Shown: piece by piece, positions 1 to 7,694 of the stretch
How positions within the stretch are numbered: the stretch's first letter is position 1
Layout of the letters: every line of letters begins with the position of its first letter
Assembly: GCA_014804645.1 (NCBI GenBank)
Contig: JAAUZI010000024.1
Location: 16,736 to 80,735, forward strand
DNA: 64,000 bases
Source: Lachnospiraceae bacterium
GTDB taxonomy: Bacteria; Bacillota; Clostridia; Lachnospirales; Lachnospiraceae
Direction: 5' to 3'
The notes under the pieces: generated by a model
Told to the model about the DNA's origin: nothing
The model's input: the letters and a program-made list of their open reading frames with translations, nothing else
Databases searched by the model: none
Position numbers and translations under genes: made by a program

Positions 1-6
1 TATTCT

Positions 7-804
7 CTATTCATTGACCACAATCGCCTTCTTGGGACATTTTTCCATACAGGCGCCGCAGGCCACACATTTCTCATGGTCAATGACTGCGTGGAAATTC
101 TCCACCTTGACCGCCTCCGCCGGGCAAGCCTTCACGCAGAGTCCACAGCCGATACAGCCCACCGTACATGCCTTCATAGTCACCGGGCCTTTGTCCACAG
201 AGCTGCAGGCCACTACCTCTTTTGCATTAGCGGGAATCAGAGAAATCAGGTGTTTGGGACATACAGCCACACATTTTCCGCATGCCTTACATTTCTGTTT
301 GTCCACTTTGGCAATACCATTCACAATGTGGATGGCATCAAAGGGGCAAGCCTTCACACAGGTGCCATAGCCCAGACAGCCGCTGTTACAGGACTTGGGG
401 CCCCCTCCCGGCACAAAGGGCAGCATCCGGCAGTCCTCCACACCGCTGTATTTATAGTCCTGGCTGGTTCTGTCGCAGTCACCCTGGCAATGCACGAAAG
501 CCACCATAGACTCGGCGCTCTCCGCCTCCACTCCCATGATGCGAGCCACCTGTGCACCCACACTGTCGCCCCCCACGGGACAGGCGTTTGTCGGAGCCTC
601 CCCCTTGGCAATGGCCGCCGCCAGGCCGGAGCATCCCGCATAGCCGCAGCCGCCGCAGTTGTTGCCAGGCAGCACTCCCAGCACTGCCTCCTCCTTGGGG
701 TCTATCTCTACCTTGAATTTGATACCGGCAATGCCCAGGAACAATCCGATAAAGATACCGATTGCCCCCACAATGCCTGCAGCAATAAGAATTCCTGTTA
801 TCAT
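7..804 (-). CDS. rnfB: Rnf complex subunit B, polyferredoxin
   Basis: RnfB is the iron-sulfur subunit that passes electrons from reduced ferredoxin into the membrane-bound Rnf ferredoxin:NAD+ oxidoreductase, which pumps Na+ or H+. The 265-residue product starts with one membrane segment (residues 1-25). A CGGCGYAGC cluster motif follows near residue 52, then four ferredoxin-type CxxCxxCxxxCP-like motifs (CLGYGTCVKACP, CKACGKCVAVCP, CIGCGLCVKACP, CVACGACMEKCP). The open frame extends 43 codons further upstream, but the ATG at 804 is preferred: it has AGGAGGT at 811-817 and begins with the membrane anchor typical of RnfB. It is the last gene of rnfCDGEAB, the usual order. A palindromic repeat lies between it and rnfA. 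Confidence 0.96.
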   Translation of the reverse strand: MITGILIAAGIVGAIGIFIGLFLGIAGIKFKVEIDPKEEAVLGVLPGNNCGGCGYAGCSGLAAAIAKGEAPTNACPVGGDSVGAQVARIMGVEAESAESMVAFVHCQGDCDRTSQDYKYSGVEDCRMLPFVPGGGPKSCNSGCLGYGTCVKACPFDAIHIVNGIAKVDKQKCKACGKCVAVCPKHLISLIPANAKEVVACSSVDKGPVTMKACTVGCIGCGLCVKACPAEAVKVENFHAVIDHEKCVACGACMEKCPKKAIVVNE

Positions 805-828
805 TTCCTTACCTCCTATTAGAGTTCC

Positions 829-917
829 GCATGTCCCTTCCAGTACACAGACCCAGTGATAAATATCCGGCCGCCTTGTCGTCCGTATATTTATCAGTGC
901 ACTGTTAAGGAACATGC
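829..917. repeat. Imperfect palindrome (GGAACTCT-type element) before rnfB
   Basis: The outer arms 829-839 and 907-917 pair with one mismatch. The inner arms tgataaatat (857-866) and atatttatca (887-896) pair perfectly. Read on the minus strand, the element ends in TGCGGAACTCTAATAGGAGG, so its end merges with the rnfB ribosome-binding site. Closely similar elements lie at 12830-12919 and 12934-13024. It may be a mobile palindromic repeat, an mRNA-processing or stability hairpin, or both. Confidence 0.75.
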
Positions 918-947
918 TGATATAGTTCCACATGCTGTCTGAGCAGA

Positions 948-1532
948 CTATAACAGTCCGGAGAATCCGCAGAACGCAATGGCCATCAAACCTGCTGTGA
1001 GCAACACTGCTGGCATGCCCTTAAAGGATTCCGGTATGTCGTTATACTCCATTTTTTCCCGCAGTCCCGCCAGAATCACAATGGCCACAGTAAAGCCCAC
1101 CGCTGTGGCAAAGCCGTTGACAATCCCCGTCAGTATGCCATATTCCTTCTGCACATTAGTGAGGGCCACTCCCAGCACCGCACAGTTGGTTGTAATCAGG
1201 GGCAGATACACTCCCAGAGCCTCGTACAGCGCCGGCATAGCCTTGCGCAAAAACATTTCTACAAACTGCACCAGGGCCGCGATCACCAGAATAAAGCATA
1301 TGGTCTGCAGATATTCAATGTGCAGAGGCTGCAGGATAAAGCGATACATCAATCCCGCCACTGCGCTGGCCAGAGTGATGACAAAGATCACGGCCACGCC
1401 CATCCCCGCCGCGGTGTTGGTTTTTTTTGATACTCCCAGAAAGGGACATAATCCCAGAAACTGGCTCAGAACCACATTGCTCACCAATGAGGAGCCGATC
1501 AATATGACAAGTAATTCTTTCACTGTTTCCAT
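948..1532 (-). CDS. rnfA: Rnf complex subunit A, integral membrane protein
   Basis: RnfA is one of the two paralogous six-helix membrane subunits (with RnfE) that form the core of the Rnf electron and ion translocation unit. The 194-residue sequence is hydrophobic throughout, and its first helix carries the family motif SQFLGLCPFLGVSKK near residues 23-37, including the conserved cysteine linked to a membrane [2Fe-2S] centre in Rnf/Nqr proteins. Length matches the family. AAAGGAG precedes the ATG at 1532. It sits between rnfE and rnfB. The gap to rnfE (1533-1728) is filled by a 154-bp palindromic element. Confidence 0.96.
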   Translation of the reverse strand: METVKELLVILIGSSLVSNVVLSQFLGLCPFLGVSKKTNTAAGMGVAVIFVITLASAVAGLMYRFILQPLHIEYLQTICFILVIAALVQFVEMFLRKAMPALYEALGVYLPLITTNCAVLGVALTNVQKEYGILTGIVNGFATAVGFTVAIVILAGLREKMEYNDIPESFKGMPAVLLTAGLMAIAFCGFSGLL

Positions 1533-1551
1533 GTGTCTCTCCTTTATATAC

Positions 1552-1705
1552 TATACTCACTAACGATTAGTTTTTCCTTTCCGCACAGTGCAATGTAGTT
1601 TGCCAAATGGCAAACTACTGTAGTTTATCTTTGATAAACTACATCTGCCCAATTATGCGACATGTGCTGTGCGGAAACCTAAAAATCTTAACGTTAGTCA
1701 GTATA
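1552..1705. repeat. 154-bp palindromic element with two nested small palindromes
   Basis: The terminal arms TATACTCACTAACG (1552-1565) and CGTTAGTCAGTATA (1692-1705) pair with one mismatch. Inner arms tttccgcacag and ctgtgcggaaa pair perfectly. A near-identical but shorter copy (104 bp) lies at 21943-22046. Relative to that copy, this one holds about 50 extra bases near its centre: two perfect palindromes side by side, 1595-1618 (gtagtttgcc/ggcaaactac, loop AAAT) and 1620-1642 (gtagtttatc/gataaactac, loop TTT). It lies between rnfE and rnfA inside the rnf operon. Confidence 0.85.
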
Positions 1706-1728
1706 AAGCTAGGCCAAGTCAATATTGC

Positions 1729-2469
1729 CTACAGTTCTTCTACCACCAGGTCATCACTGTCATCATAGAATTTTCTTCTGCCACAGCCCTTCTCACCGCA
1801 GTTCATGCAGTCTTCGCTGCAGCCGGAGCCGATCTTGCTGGTGTCTTTTCCCGCTCTGGACCCTCTGATTTTCACAAAATTCTGCAGGGCGCAGAGAGCC
1901 GCCAGCACAAAGAAAGCGCCCGGCGCCAGCACAAATATTCCGATGGGAGTATAGGCCTGGGGCATGATCCGAAGGCCAAATATCTCTCCTGTACCCAGCA
2001 GTTCCCTCACTGTACCGATACAGGTCAGCGCCACAGTGAAACCCAGTCCCATGCCGATGCCGTCAAACAGCGACGGGATGGGTGGATTGGAGTACGCATA
2101 GCTCTCCGCACGACCCAGTATAATACAGTTCACCACGATCAGCGGAATATACACGCCCAGCGCATCGTTCAGGGAGGGCAGATATGCCTCCAACAGAAGC
2201 TGTACCACCGTGACGAAAGAGGCAATAATCACGATAAAGGCCGGAATACGCACCTTTGTGGGAATGATGCCTCGCAGCAGGGAGATAATCAGATTGCTGA
2301 GCGCCAGCACTGCCAGCGTCGTAGCTCCCATACCAAAACCATTCATGGCAGAGGTAGTCACAGCCAATGTAGGACACATGCCCAGCATCAGTACAAAGGT
2401 GGGGTTTTCCTTTATCAATCCATTGACCAGTCTCTCCCCAGCGCTGTCGGGACGATTCGTTTTGCTCAT
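1729..2469 (-). CDS. rnfE: Rnf complex subunit E with cysteine-rich tail
   Basis: RnfE is the partner of RnfA in the Rnf membrane core. The N-terminal 200 or so residues are a typical RnfE, with NPTFVLMLGMCPTLAVT near residue 22 carrying the conserved membrane cysteine, followed by about six helices. The protein then continues past the usual end with a hydrophilic tail, GCSEDCMNCGEKGCGRRK, which holds four cysteines spaced C-x3-C-x2-C-x4-C, and an acidic end. The tail could bind zinc or an iron-sulfur centre, but that is inference. The ATG at 2469 overlaps the rnfG stop by four bases, with GAAAGGGGGG upstream. Confidence 0.95.
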   Translation of the reverse strand: MSKTNRPDSAGERLVNGLIKENPTFVLMLGMCPTLAVTTSAMNGFGMGATTLAVLALSNLIISLLRGIIPTKVRIPAFIVIIASFVTVVQLLLEAYLPSLNDALGVYIPLIVVNCIILGRAESYAYSNPPIPSLFDGIGMGLGFTVALTCIGTVRELLGTGEIFGLRIMPQAYTPIGIFVLAPGAFFVLAALCALQNFVKIRGSRAGKDTSKIGSGCSEDCMNCGEKGCGRRKFYDDSDDLVVEEL

Positions 2470-3095
2470 TCTGTATCCCCCCCTTTCAATTCCTGATTAA
2501 ATACACGAACTGCGCCGTTTATCGCGTTTGTCACAGCCTTTGTGGTGATGGTGGCGCCGCTTATCGCGTCTATTTCACTATCCGACTGACTGCCGGTTTT
2601 GGTGTATGTAAAATCCTCCGCCGGTTTCTCCGCGAACTGGGGAACCAGCACCTCCTGGGCGCGCATGCCCAGTCCCGGAGTCTCGGAGATAGACAGAATG
2701 GAGACCCCATTTACTATACCATCATTTGATATGCCTGCATACAGGGTAATATTGCCACCGTACCCCTCGCCGGAGCTGGTTTCGATCACATAGCCCAGAG
2801 GATTTCCCCCTCCGCCCAGCGCCTGATATATCGTTCCTATATTCACCCCGTCCGCCGCGAGCTGCTCTGCCAGCGACTCGCTGACGGCGTAGTCAATCTC
2901 CTCAAATTGTTCCGCCTGGACAAACACAGCACGGCAGGCTTCCTGAATCCTGCGCTCCTGCTGCTCTCTTCTGGGCTGCGCAGTCACCTGGTACACCAGT
3001 CCCAGCAGCAGACCGGATATCAGGGTGATCGCAAAGAGAATCAGGGCGTCCTTCCACATGTTTTTTCCGTCGCTGCCAACTCTATTTTCTGCCAT
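2466..3095 (-). CDS. rnfG: Rnf complex subunit G, covalent-FMN subunit
   Basis: RnfG carries a covalently bound FMN on the outer face of the membrane and relays electrons within the Rnf complex. The 209-residue product has one N-terminal membrane helix (about residues 10-30) and the flavinylation motif SGATITTKAV near residue 180, where the threonine of S-G-A-T is the expected attachment site. A GTG lies three codons upstream at 3104, but AAGGAGG at 3104-3110 is correctly spaced only for the ATG at 3095. The start overlaps the end of rnfD by 14 bases, suggesting translational coupling. Confidence 0.94.
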   Translation of the reverse strand: MAENRVGSDGKNMWKDALILFAITLISGLLLGLVYQVTAQPRREQQERRIQEACRAVFVQAEQFEEIDYAVSESLAEQLAADGVNIGTIYQALGGGGNPLGYVIETSSGEGYGGNITLYAGISNDGIVNGVSILSISETPGLGMRAQEVLVPQFAEKPAEDFTYTKTGSQSDSEIDAISGATITTKAVTNAINGAVRVFNQELKGGDTE

Positions 3096-4020
3096 GTGCC
3101 GCACCTCCTTTGCCGAATGCTCTGGGCATGGTGACTTTTTCTATCAGAGGCACCAGCAGGTTGCCCAGGATGATTGCGTAGGACACACCCTCTGCGCCCG
3201 GGCCGAAGATGCGAAAGATACCTGTCATAATACCCAGGAATATGCCAAAGACATATTGCCCCTTGACCGTTATGGGCCTGGTCACATAATCTGTAGCCAT
3301 GAAAAAGGCCCCCAGCATCAGACCACCTCCGGCCAGCTGTGCGGACAGATACTGAAAATCCAGCCCTCTGCCGCCAAACAGCAGCACAAACACGCCAAAA
3401 CTCACAATATAACTGCCGGGGATTCTCAAATCTATCACGCCCAGCAGAATTAAAAAGCATGCGCCAATCACAATAGCGATCATGGAGGTCTCGCCGATGG
3501 TTCCGGCCGTTCGCCCTATAATCATATTCGTCACATTGACAGTCTCCCCCGCCTTGAGCGCCGCAAGGGGTGTAGCTCCGGTGTAGGCGTCACAGGAGAA
3601 ATTGGTCATCAGCGCCGGAAAGGATATCAACAGAAAACACCTTGCCGCCAGTGCAGGGTTCATAAAATTCTGCCCCAGACCGCCAAAGAGCATCTTTACC
3701 ACCAATATGGCGAACACACCGCCCATGGCGCCGATCCACAGGGGCGCGCCCACCGGCAGATTCAGGGCCAGCAACAATCCTGTCACCACTGCGGACAGAT
3801 CCGTTATAGTCAGTTTCTTTTTATACAGTCCAAACAAAAACTCCGTGATCACGGTGGAAACTACCGTGATCAGAATATGTAACAGCGCCCTCAAGCCGAA
3901 GTTATAGATACCGAATCCGGCGGCAGGCAGCAGCGCAAGCACCACAGCCATCATGATACCGCCCGTGGTCACTTTTGAACGGACATGAGGATTGGATGAC
4001 ACTTTCCATCTTATTTCCAC
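3082..4020 (-). CDS. rnfD: Rnf complex subunit D, FMN-binding membrane protein
   Basis: RnfD is the multi-helix subunit carrying a second covalent flavin. The sequence opens with SSNPHVRSK, typical of the RnfD/NqrB N-terminus, and contains the flavin motif YTGATPLAALKAG near the middle, which matches the S/T-GAT consensus. About ten hydrophobic stretches are visible. The start is chosen as GTG at 4020 because AGGAGG (4030-4035) is about eight bases upstream; the in-frame GTG at 4029 would overlap that ribosome site. The product is 312 residues, normal for the family. It is tightly packed between rnfC and rnfG. Confidence 0.93.
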   Translation of the reverse strand: MEIRWKVSSNPHVRSKVTTGGIMMAVVLALLPAAGFGIYNFGLRALLHILITVVSTVITEFLFGLYKKKLTITDLSAVVTGLLLALNLPVGAPLWIGAMGGVFAILVVKMLFGGLGQNFMNPALAARCFLLISFPALMTNFSCDAYTGATPLAALKAGETVNVTNMIIGRTAGTIGETSMIAIVIGACFLILLGVIDLRIPGSYIVSFGVFVLLFGGRGLDFQYLSAQLAGGGLMLGAFFMATDYVTRPITVKGQYVFGIFLGIMTGIFRIFGPGAEGVSYAIILGNLLVPLIEKVTMPRAFGKGGAAHGRK

Positions 4021-4032
4021 TTCTCCCACCTC

Positions 4033-5349
4033 CTATTTTTTCTTCTTGGCCAACTGGATTTTACGCATGGATTTAATCGCCTGAGTCAGCGGTCTTCTGG
4101 CCGGACAGACATAGCTGCAACAGCCGCATTCACAGCACTCCATGCCGTTATTTTTAACGAATGCATCCTCATCAAAATGCTCCGCGTAATCCGCAAGTCT
4201 GCTGGGAACCACTCTGCCGGGACATACCTCAACACAGCGTCCACAGTTGATACAAGGCCCCGGCTCCATGGCGGATACCTCGTCATGGGACAGGCACAGC
4301 AGCGCCGTGGAAGTCTTGGTGGTGGGCACGTCCAGATCAAACATGGCAAACCCCATCATGGGACCGCCGCACACTATTTTTTCCGGCTTACCTCGAAAAC
4401 CTCCCGCCTCCTCAAGCAGCTCCCGATAATTCATACCGATCCGCACCCGATAGTTCTGGGGATTCTCTATCGCGTCGCCCGTCACGGTGATAATACGCTC
4501 CATCAGCGGCCGCCCCTCTGCCACCGCGCGGTAAACGGCCACCACAGTGTCCACATTGTTCACCACACAGCCCACATCAGCCGGCAGCATGGAAGAGTTG
4601 ATCTGCCTGCCAGTGACGGCATAGATCAGAGTGCGCTCAGCACCCTGGGGATACTTGGTCTGCAATACCCGCACACTGATGCGCTCCTCTCCCCTGACGC
4701 GCTCCTGCAGCAGCCGGATACAGTCCGGCTTGTTGTCCTCCACCGCCAGAATACCCCGGGCATTGGGAAAAAGCTGCAGGATTATCTTCATTCCGCCGAT
4801 CAGTTTCTCCGGCTCCTCCAACATTCTGCGGTAATCACTGGTCAGATACGGCTCGCATTCCGCGCAGTTGGCAATACAGTATTCTATCTTTTCCGGCTCC
4901 TTGGGAGAAAGTTTTACATAGGTGGGAAAACCCGCGCCTCCCATGCCAACGATTCCCGCCTCCTTGATACAGTCTATAATCTGCTCACGGCTCAGAGATT
5001 CCAATGGGCCTGGCGGCTGCATCGGCATTTCCTCATACTGATTGTCATTTTCCACCACAATACTCATGACACTGTCGCCGGTCACTACGCGCCTTGGCTC
5101 AACAGCTTTGACCTTGCCGGATACAGTGGCGTAGACCGGAGCCGATACAAAACCTGTCTGCTCCGCTATCTTCTGCCCTACCAATACCCTGTCGCCCTTC
5201 TTTACAATGGGGGTTGCAGGCGCGCCGATATGCTGGGACACCGGATAGACCAGTTCACCCTTGGGCAGCACAGACACAATGGGCTTGTCCTTGGACAGAT
5301 CCTTGCCGTCATATGGGTGTATACCACCCTGAAAAGTCAACTTTCGCAT
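4033..5349 (-). CDS. rnfC: Rnf complex subunit C, NADH/flavin and Fe-S subunit
   Basis: RnfC is the peripheral subunit that exchanges electrons with NAD+. The 438-residue protein has the RnfC barrel-sandwich start GGIHPYDGKDLSKDKPI, a GMGGAGFPTYVKL segment near residue 135 like the nucleotide/flavin-binding loop of NuoF-type proteins, and two C-terminal [4Fe-4S] motifs, CINCGRCVEVCP and CCECGCCSYVCP. It is the first gene of the operon. AGGAG lies upstream of the ATG. The promoter should be in the AT-rich gap 5350-5663, shared with the divergent plus-strand gene. Confidence 0.96.
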   Translation of the reverse strand: MRKLTFQGGIHPYDGKDLSKDKPIVSVLPKGELVYPVSQHIGAPATPIVKKGDRVLVGQKIAEQTGFVSAPVYATVSGKVKAVEPRRVVTGDSVMSIVVENDNQYEEMPMQPPGPLESLSREQIIDCIKEAGIVGMGGAGFPTYVKLSPKEPEKIEYCIANCAECEPYLTSDYRRMLEEPEKLIGGMKIILQLFPNARGILAVEDNKPDCIRLLQERVRGEERISVRVLQTKYPQGAERTLIYAVTGRQINSSMLPADVGCVVNNVDTVVAVYRAVAEGRPLMERIITVTGDAIENPQNYRVRIGMNYRELLEEAGGFRGKPEKIVCGGPMMGFAMFDLDVPTTKTSTALLCLSHDEVSAMEPGPCINCGRCVEVCPGRVVPSRLADYAEHFDEDAFVKNNGMECCECGCCSYVCPARRPLTQAIKSMRKIQLAKKKK

Positions 5350-5568
5350 GCTCTCACTCCTATCTCTCCGTGGATGCGCAAGCCATGCATTATGGCATAA
5401 CTTGTCGAATCTGTTTCTCTTACTAATATACTATTTTTTTTACAAAAATACTACAGTATTTTCAAAATTTATGCTATAATTAGTTAAATAATCCTTTTCC
5501 AAAAAATTCCCGGCGAATGGAATGTCAAATATCAGAGCATACGCATGGAGATATAAAGGAGAAATAAT
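5350..5568. other. Divergent intergenic region between rnfC and the RNase H-like gene
   Basis: This is an AT-rich stretch with no convincing small ORF. It should hold the promoter of the rnf operon on the minus strand; only weak hexamers are visible around 5420-5460 (for example TATATT with a poor -35), so no specific call is made. On the plus strand a better promoter is present and is listed separately. No known riboswitch fold was recognised. Confidence 0.5.
5452..5480 (+). promoter_or_regulatory. Candidate extended -10 promoter for the RNase H-like gene
   Basis: A perfect TATAAT at 5475-5480 is preceded by TGC (5472-5474), giving an extended -10. The -35 position with a 17-base spacer reads TACAGT, which is weak, as is common for extended -10 promoters. 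Transcription would start near 5487 and give a leader of roughly 175 bases containing two palindromes. Confidence 0.55.
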
Positions 5569-5651
5569 TTTGAAACTAACGTTTCAAATACTGATTAACG
5601 CAGTATCGCAAGCATGGCAGTAGTTGGCTTTGCCAACTACAGATATGCAGG
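5569..5651 (+). promoter_or_regulatory. Leader-hairpin module ahead of the RNase H-like gene
   Basis: Three parts are visible in sense order. First a perfect palindrome tttgaaac/gtttcaaa (5569-5588), then 11 bases, then GCAGTATCGCAAGC (5600-5613), a nested perfect palindrome gtagttggc/gccaactac (5620-5640), and the closing GATATGCAGG (5642-5651). It runs directly into AAAGAGGAAATT and the ATG at 5664. The 14-base GCAGTATCGCAAGC and the closing GATATGCA recur exactly in front of the prepilin peptidase gene (59298-59327, minus strand), also with a flanking palindrome 11 bases away. Confidence 0.7.
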
Positions 5652-5663
5652 AAAGAGGAAATT

Positions 5664-6767
5664 ATGAAGACAGATGACGCCAAAATCGAAAACCTTGAAG
5701 TCAAATATCCCCTGGAACATCTGGCTCCTCTGGATCAGATTTTGTTTCTGGATATTGAGACCACAGGTTTCACAGTCCGCACATCCTATCTGTATCTGAT
5801 TGGCTGTGCCTATTACAGCGAGGGCTGCTGGCGCACCAGACAGTGGTTTGCCCAGAGTTATGTGGAGGAGATTCAGATCCTGACTGCTTTCTTTGAGTTT
5901 GCGGCCTCCTACAAATACCTGATTCATTTCAACGGTAACAATTTTGACCTGCCCTTTATTCAACAAAAATGTGAGCAACTGCGGCTGCCCTACAATTTTG
6001 ACCAGTTTGAGGGACTCGATATCTACCGCCGGGTCAGCTTTTACAAATATTTTCTGAAACTTCCCAACTGCAAACAGAAGACCATTGAAAAATTTCTGGG
6101 AATCAATCGGGAGGACGCTTTTTCCGGCGGTGAACTGATCGGCGTGTATCACGACTATGTAAAACTCCCCTCCGAGTTTGCGGAGAAGTCGCTGCTGCTG
6201 CACAATGCCGACGACCTGCGGGGTATGCTGCAGATTATGCCCATACTGTCCTACTATGATTTGTTTGACGGCAAGGTGAAGGCCCGAAAGGTACAGGCCA
6301 ATTCCTACAAGGATATAAACGGCGGCAGGAGACAGGAGCTGGTGATGACGCTGACCTTGCCCTGCTCACTGCCGGTAAATGTCTCCACCTCCGCCAACTA
6401 CTGCTATTTCAAGGGCGGCGGGACGGAGGCCCAGCTGCGGGTACCTATCTATGAAGAGGAGTTGAAATATTTTTACACCAACTACAGGGATTACTATTAT
6501 CTTCCCACAGAGGATGTCGCCCTGCACAAATCCGTGGCGTCCTTTGTAGATCATGAACACCGTGTGGCCGCCACTGCCGCCACCTGCTACACCCGCAAAT
6601 ACTCCTGCTATCTTCCCCAGTGGGACGTACTGATCGAGCCGTTTTTTAAGCGGGACTATAAGAGTAAGGAACTCTTTTTTGAATTGACGGATGAGATCAA
6701 AAAGAACCGCCCTGCCTTTACTATTTACGCCAACCACATTCTATCCATGATGGCTGCGACCTATTGA
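5664..6767 (+). CDS. YprB-like RNase H-fold exonuclease-domain protein
   Basis: This is a predicted 3'-5' exonuclease-fold protein of the YprB/RNase H-like group; its natural substrate is unknown. The 367 residues include FLDIETTGF near residue 29 (the D-x-E metal-binding pair of DEDD nucleases), HFNGNNFDLPF near residue 93 (second aspartate), and HNADDLRGM near residue 185 (C-terminal acidic motif). The C-terminal half has no recognised domain. It is the only confident plus-strand gene in the window, divergent from rnf and convergent with cheR. GAGGAAATT precedes the ATG. The leader carries an unusual palindromic module. Confidence 0.85.
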   Translation: MKTDDAKIENLEVKYPLEHLAPLDQILFLDIETTGFTVRTSYLYLIGCAYYSEGCWRTRQWFAQSYVEEIQILTAFFEFAASYKYLIHFNGNNFDLPFIQQKCEQLRLPYNFDQFEGLDIYRRVSFYKYFLKLPNCKQKTIEKFLGINREDAFSGGELIGVYHDYVKLPSEFAEKSLLLHNADDLRGMLQIMPILSYYDLFDGKVKARKVQANSYKDINGGRRQELVMTLTLPCSLPVNVSTSANYCYFKGGGTEAQLRVPIYEEELKYFYTNYRDYYYLPTEDVALHKSVASFVDHEHRVAATAATCYTRKYSCYLPQWDVLIEPFFKRDYKSKELFFELTDEIKKNRPAFTIYANHILSMMAATY

Positions 6768-6793
6768 CTCCAGAGCTTGCTAAAATAAATCAA

Positions 6794-6825
6794 AAAACCC
6801 CATGGGTAAATCCCCATGGGGTTTT
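6794..6825. terminator. Bidirectional intrinsic terminator
   Basis: A 13-bp stem, aaaaccccatggg (6794-6806) with cccatggggtttt (6813-6825), has a six-base loop. A-rich and T-rich tracts flank it on both sides, so it can end transcription of the convergent RNase H-like gene and of cheR. Confidence 0.9.
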
Positions 6826-6837
6826 GCTTTGCATTTT

Positions 6838-7617
6838 CTAGCAGGGTCTCTCGTAAAAGAACGAGCTTTTTCTGTTGTACCCTAGCTCCTTGTAACCGAT
6901 TATCTGCTCTGTGCTTCCGATAAACAGAACGCCGCCGGGCTTAAGATTCTTCTGGAACTTTGCGAAAACCTCGTCCTTGGCCTCCTCTGTAAAATAAATC
7001 AACACATTGCGGCATACAATCATATGGCAATCGCTAGGATAAGTATCTTTTAACAGATTATGTTCTTTGAATTCCACCCGTGCCTTGATCTCGTCAGAAA
7101 TCTTATAGGACGGTCCCACCTGCGTGAAAAACTTCTTCTTCAGGTCCGCAGGAACCGACACGACACTTTTGTCGGAATACAGCCCCAGCTTTGCCTTGGC
7201 AATCACCTGTTTGTCCAGATCCGTAGCAATTATATGAATCTGCCCCAACGGGATATGTCTCGACAGAGCCATCACCAGAGAATAGGGTTCATCGCCCGTG
7301 GAACAGGCGGCGCTCCAAATCTTCAGATTCTTGCCGAATCTGCTGATCAACTCCGGGATAACCTGCTCGTCCATAATCTTCCACTGCTCCGGATTACGGT
7401 AGAACTCGGATACATTGATCGTGATATAGTTGACGAATTCCTCAAACAGAGCTTTATCGTTCTTCAGTGCCTGCACGTATTTATCATATCCCGCAATACT
7501 GTGTTTAGCAATCAGTGTGTCAATCCGCCGTTTCATCTGACGCTCTTTATAAGCGTTCAGATCAATTGAGGTCAGATTGAATATCTGCTGTTTCAAATAT
7601 TCATAATCATATTCCAT
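6838..7617 (-). CDS. cheR: CheR-type protein-glutamate O-methyltransferase
   Basis: CheR uses S-adenosylmethionine to methylate glutamates on chemoreceptors. The 259-residue product has the N-terminal helical CheR domain (residues 1-75, with KRRIDTLIAKH and the TINVSEFYRNPEQW motif) and a Rossmann methyltransferase domain with WSAACSTGDEPYSLVMAL, IIATDLD and CRNVLIYF, all standard CheR signatures. No chemoreceptor or che gene is adjacent, so it is either a stand-alone cheR or acts on another substrate. A strong GAGGAGGT lies about 26 bases upstream of the ATG, too far to pair normally, with only AGGG nearer; an in-frame TGA blocks any longer start. Confidence 0.93.
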   Translation of the reverse strand: MEYDYEYLKQQIFNLTSIDLNAYKERQMKRRIDTLIAKHSIAGYDKYVQALKNDKALFEEFVNYITINVSEFYRNPEQWKIMDEQVIPELISRFGKNLKIWSAACSTGDEPYSLVMALSRHIPLGQIHIIATDLDKQVIAKAKLGLYSDKSVVSVPADLKKKFFTQVGPSYKISDEIKARVEFKEHNLLKDTYPSDCHMIVCRNVLIYFTEEAKDEVFAKFQKNLKPGGVLFIGSTEQIIGYKELGYNRKSSFFYERPC

Positions 7618-7649
7618 CGCTCAACACCCTATATTATTTGGACCTCCTC

Positions 7650-7670
7650 ATGCGTATCGCTGATACGCAT
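7650..7670. repeat. Perfect short palindrome before cheR
   Basis: ATGCGTATC (7650-7658) and GATACGCAT (7662-7670) pair perfectly around a three-base loop. On the minus strand it is followed at once by GAGGAGGT. It is one of at least a dozen short perfect palindromes found in gaps of this window. Confidence 0.8.
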
Positions 7671-7694
7671 AAATCGGCATCTAAAAGCTCCCCT

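Noticed and set aside
4177..5400. A 407-residue plus-strand open frame opposite rnfC
   Set aside because: It lies antisense to a complete rnfC, is rich in His/Arg/Leu of shadow type, and has no family motif.
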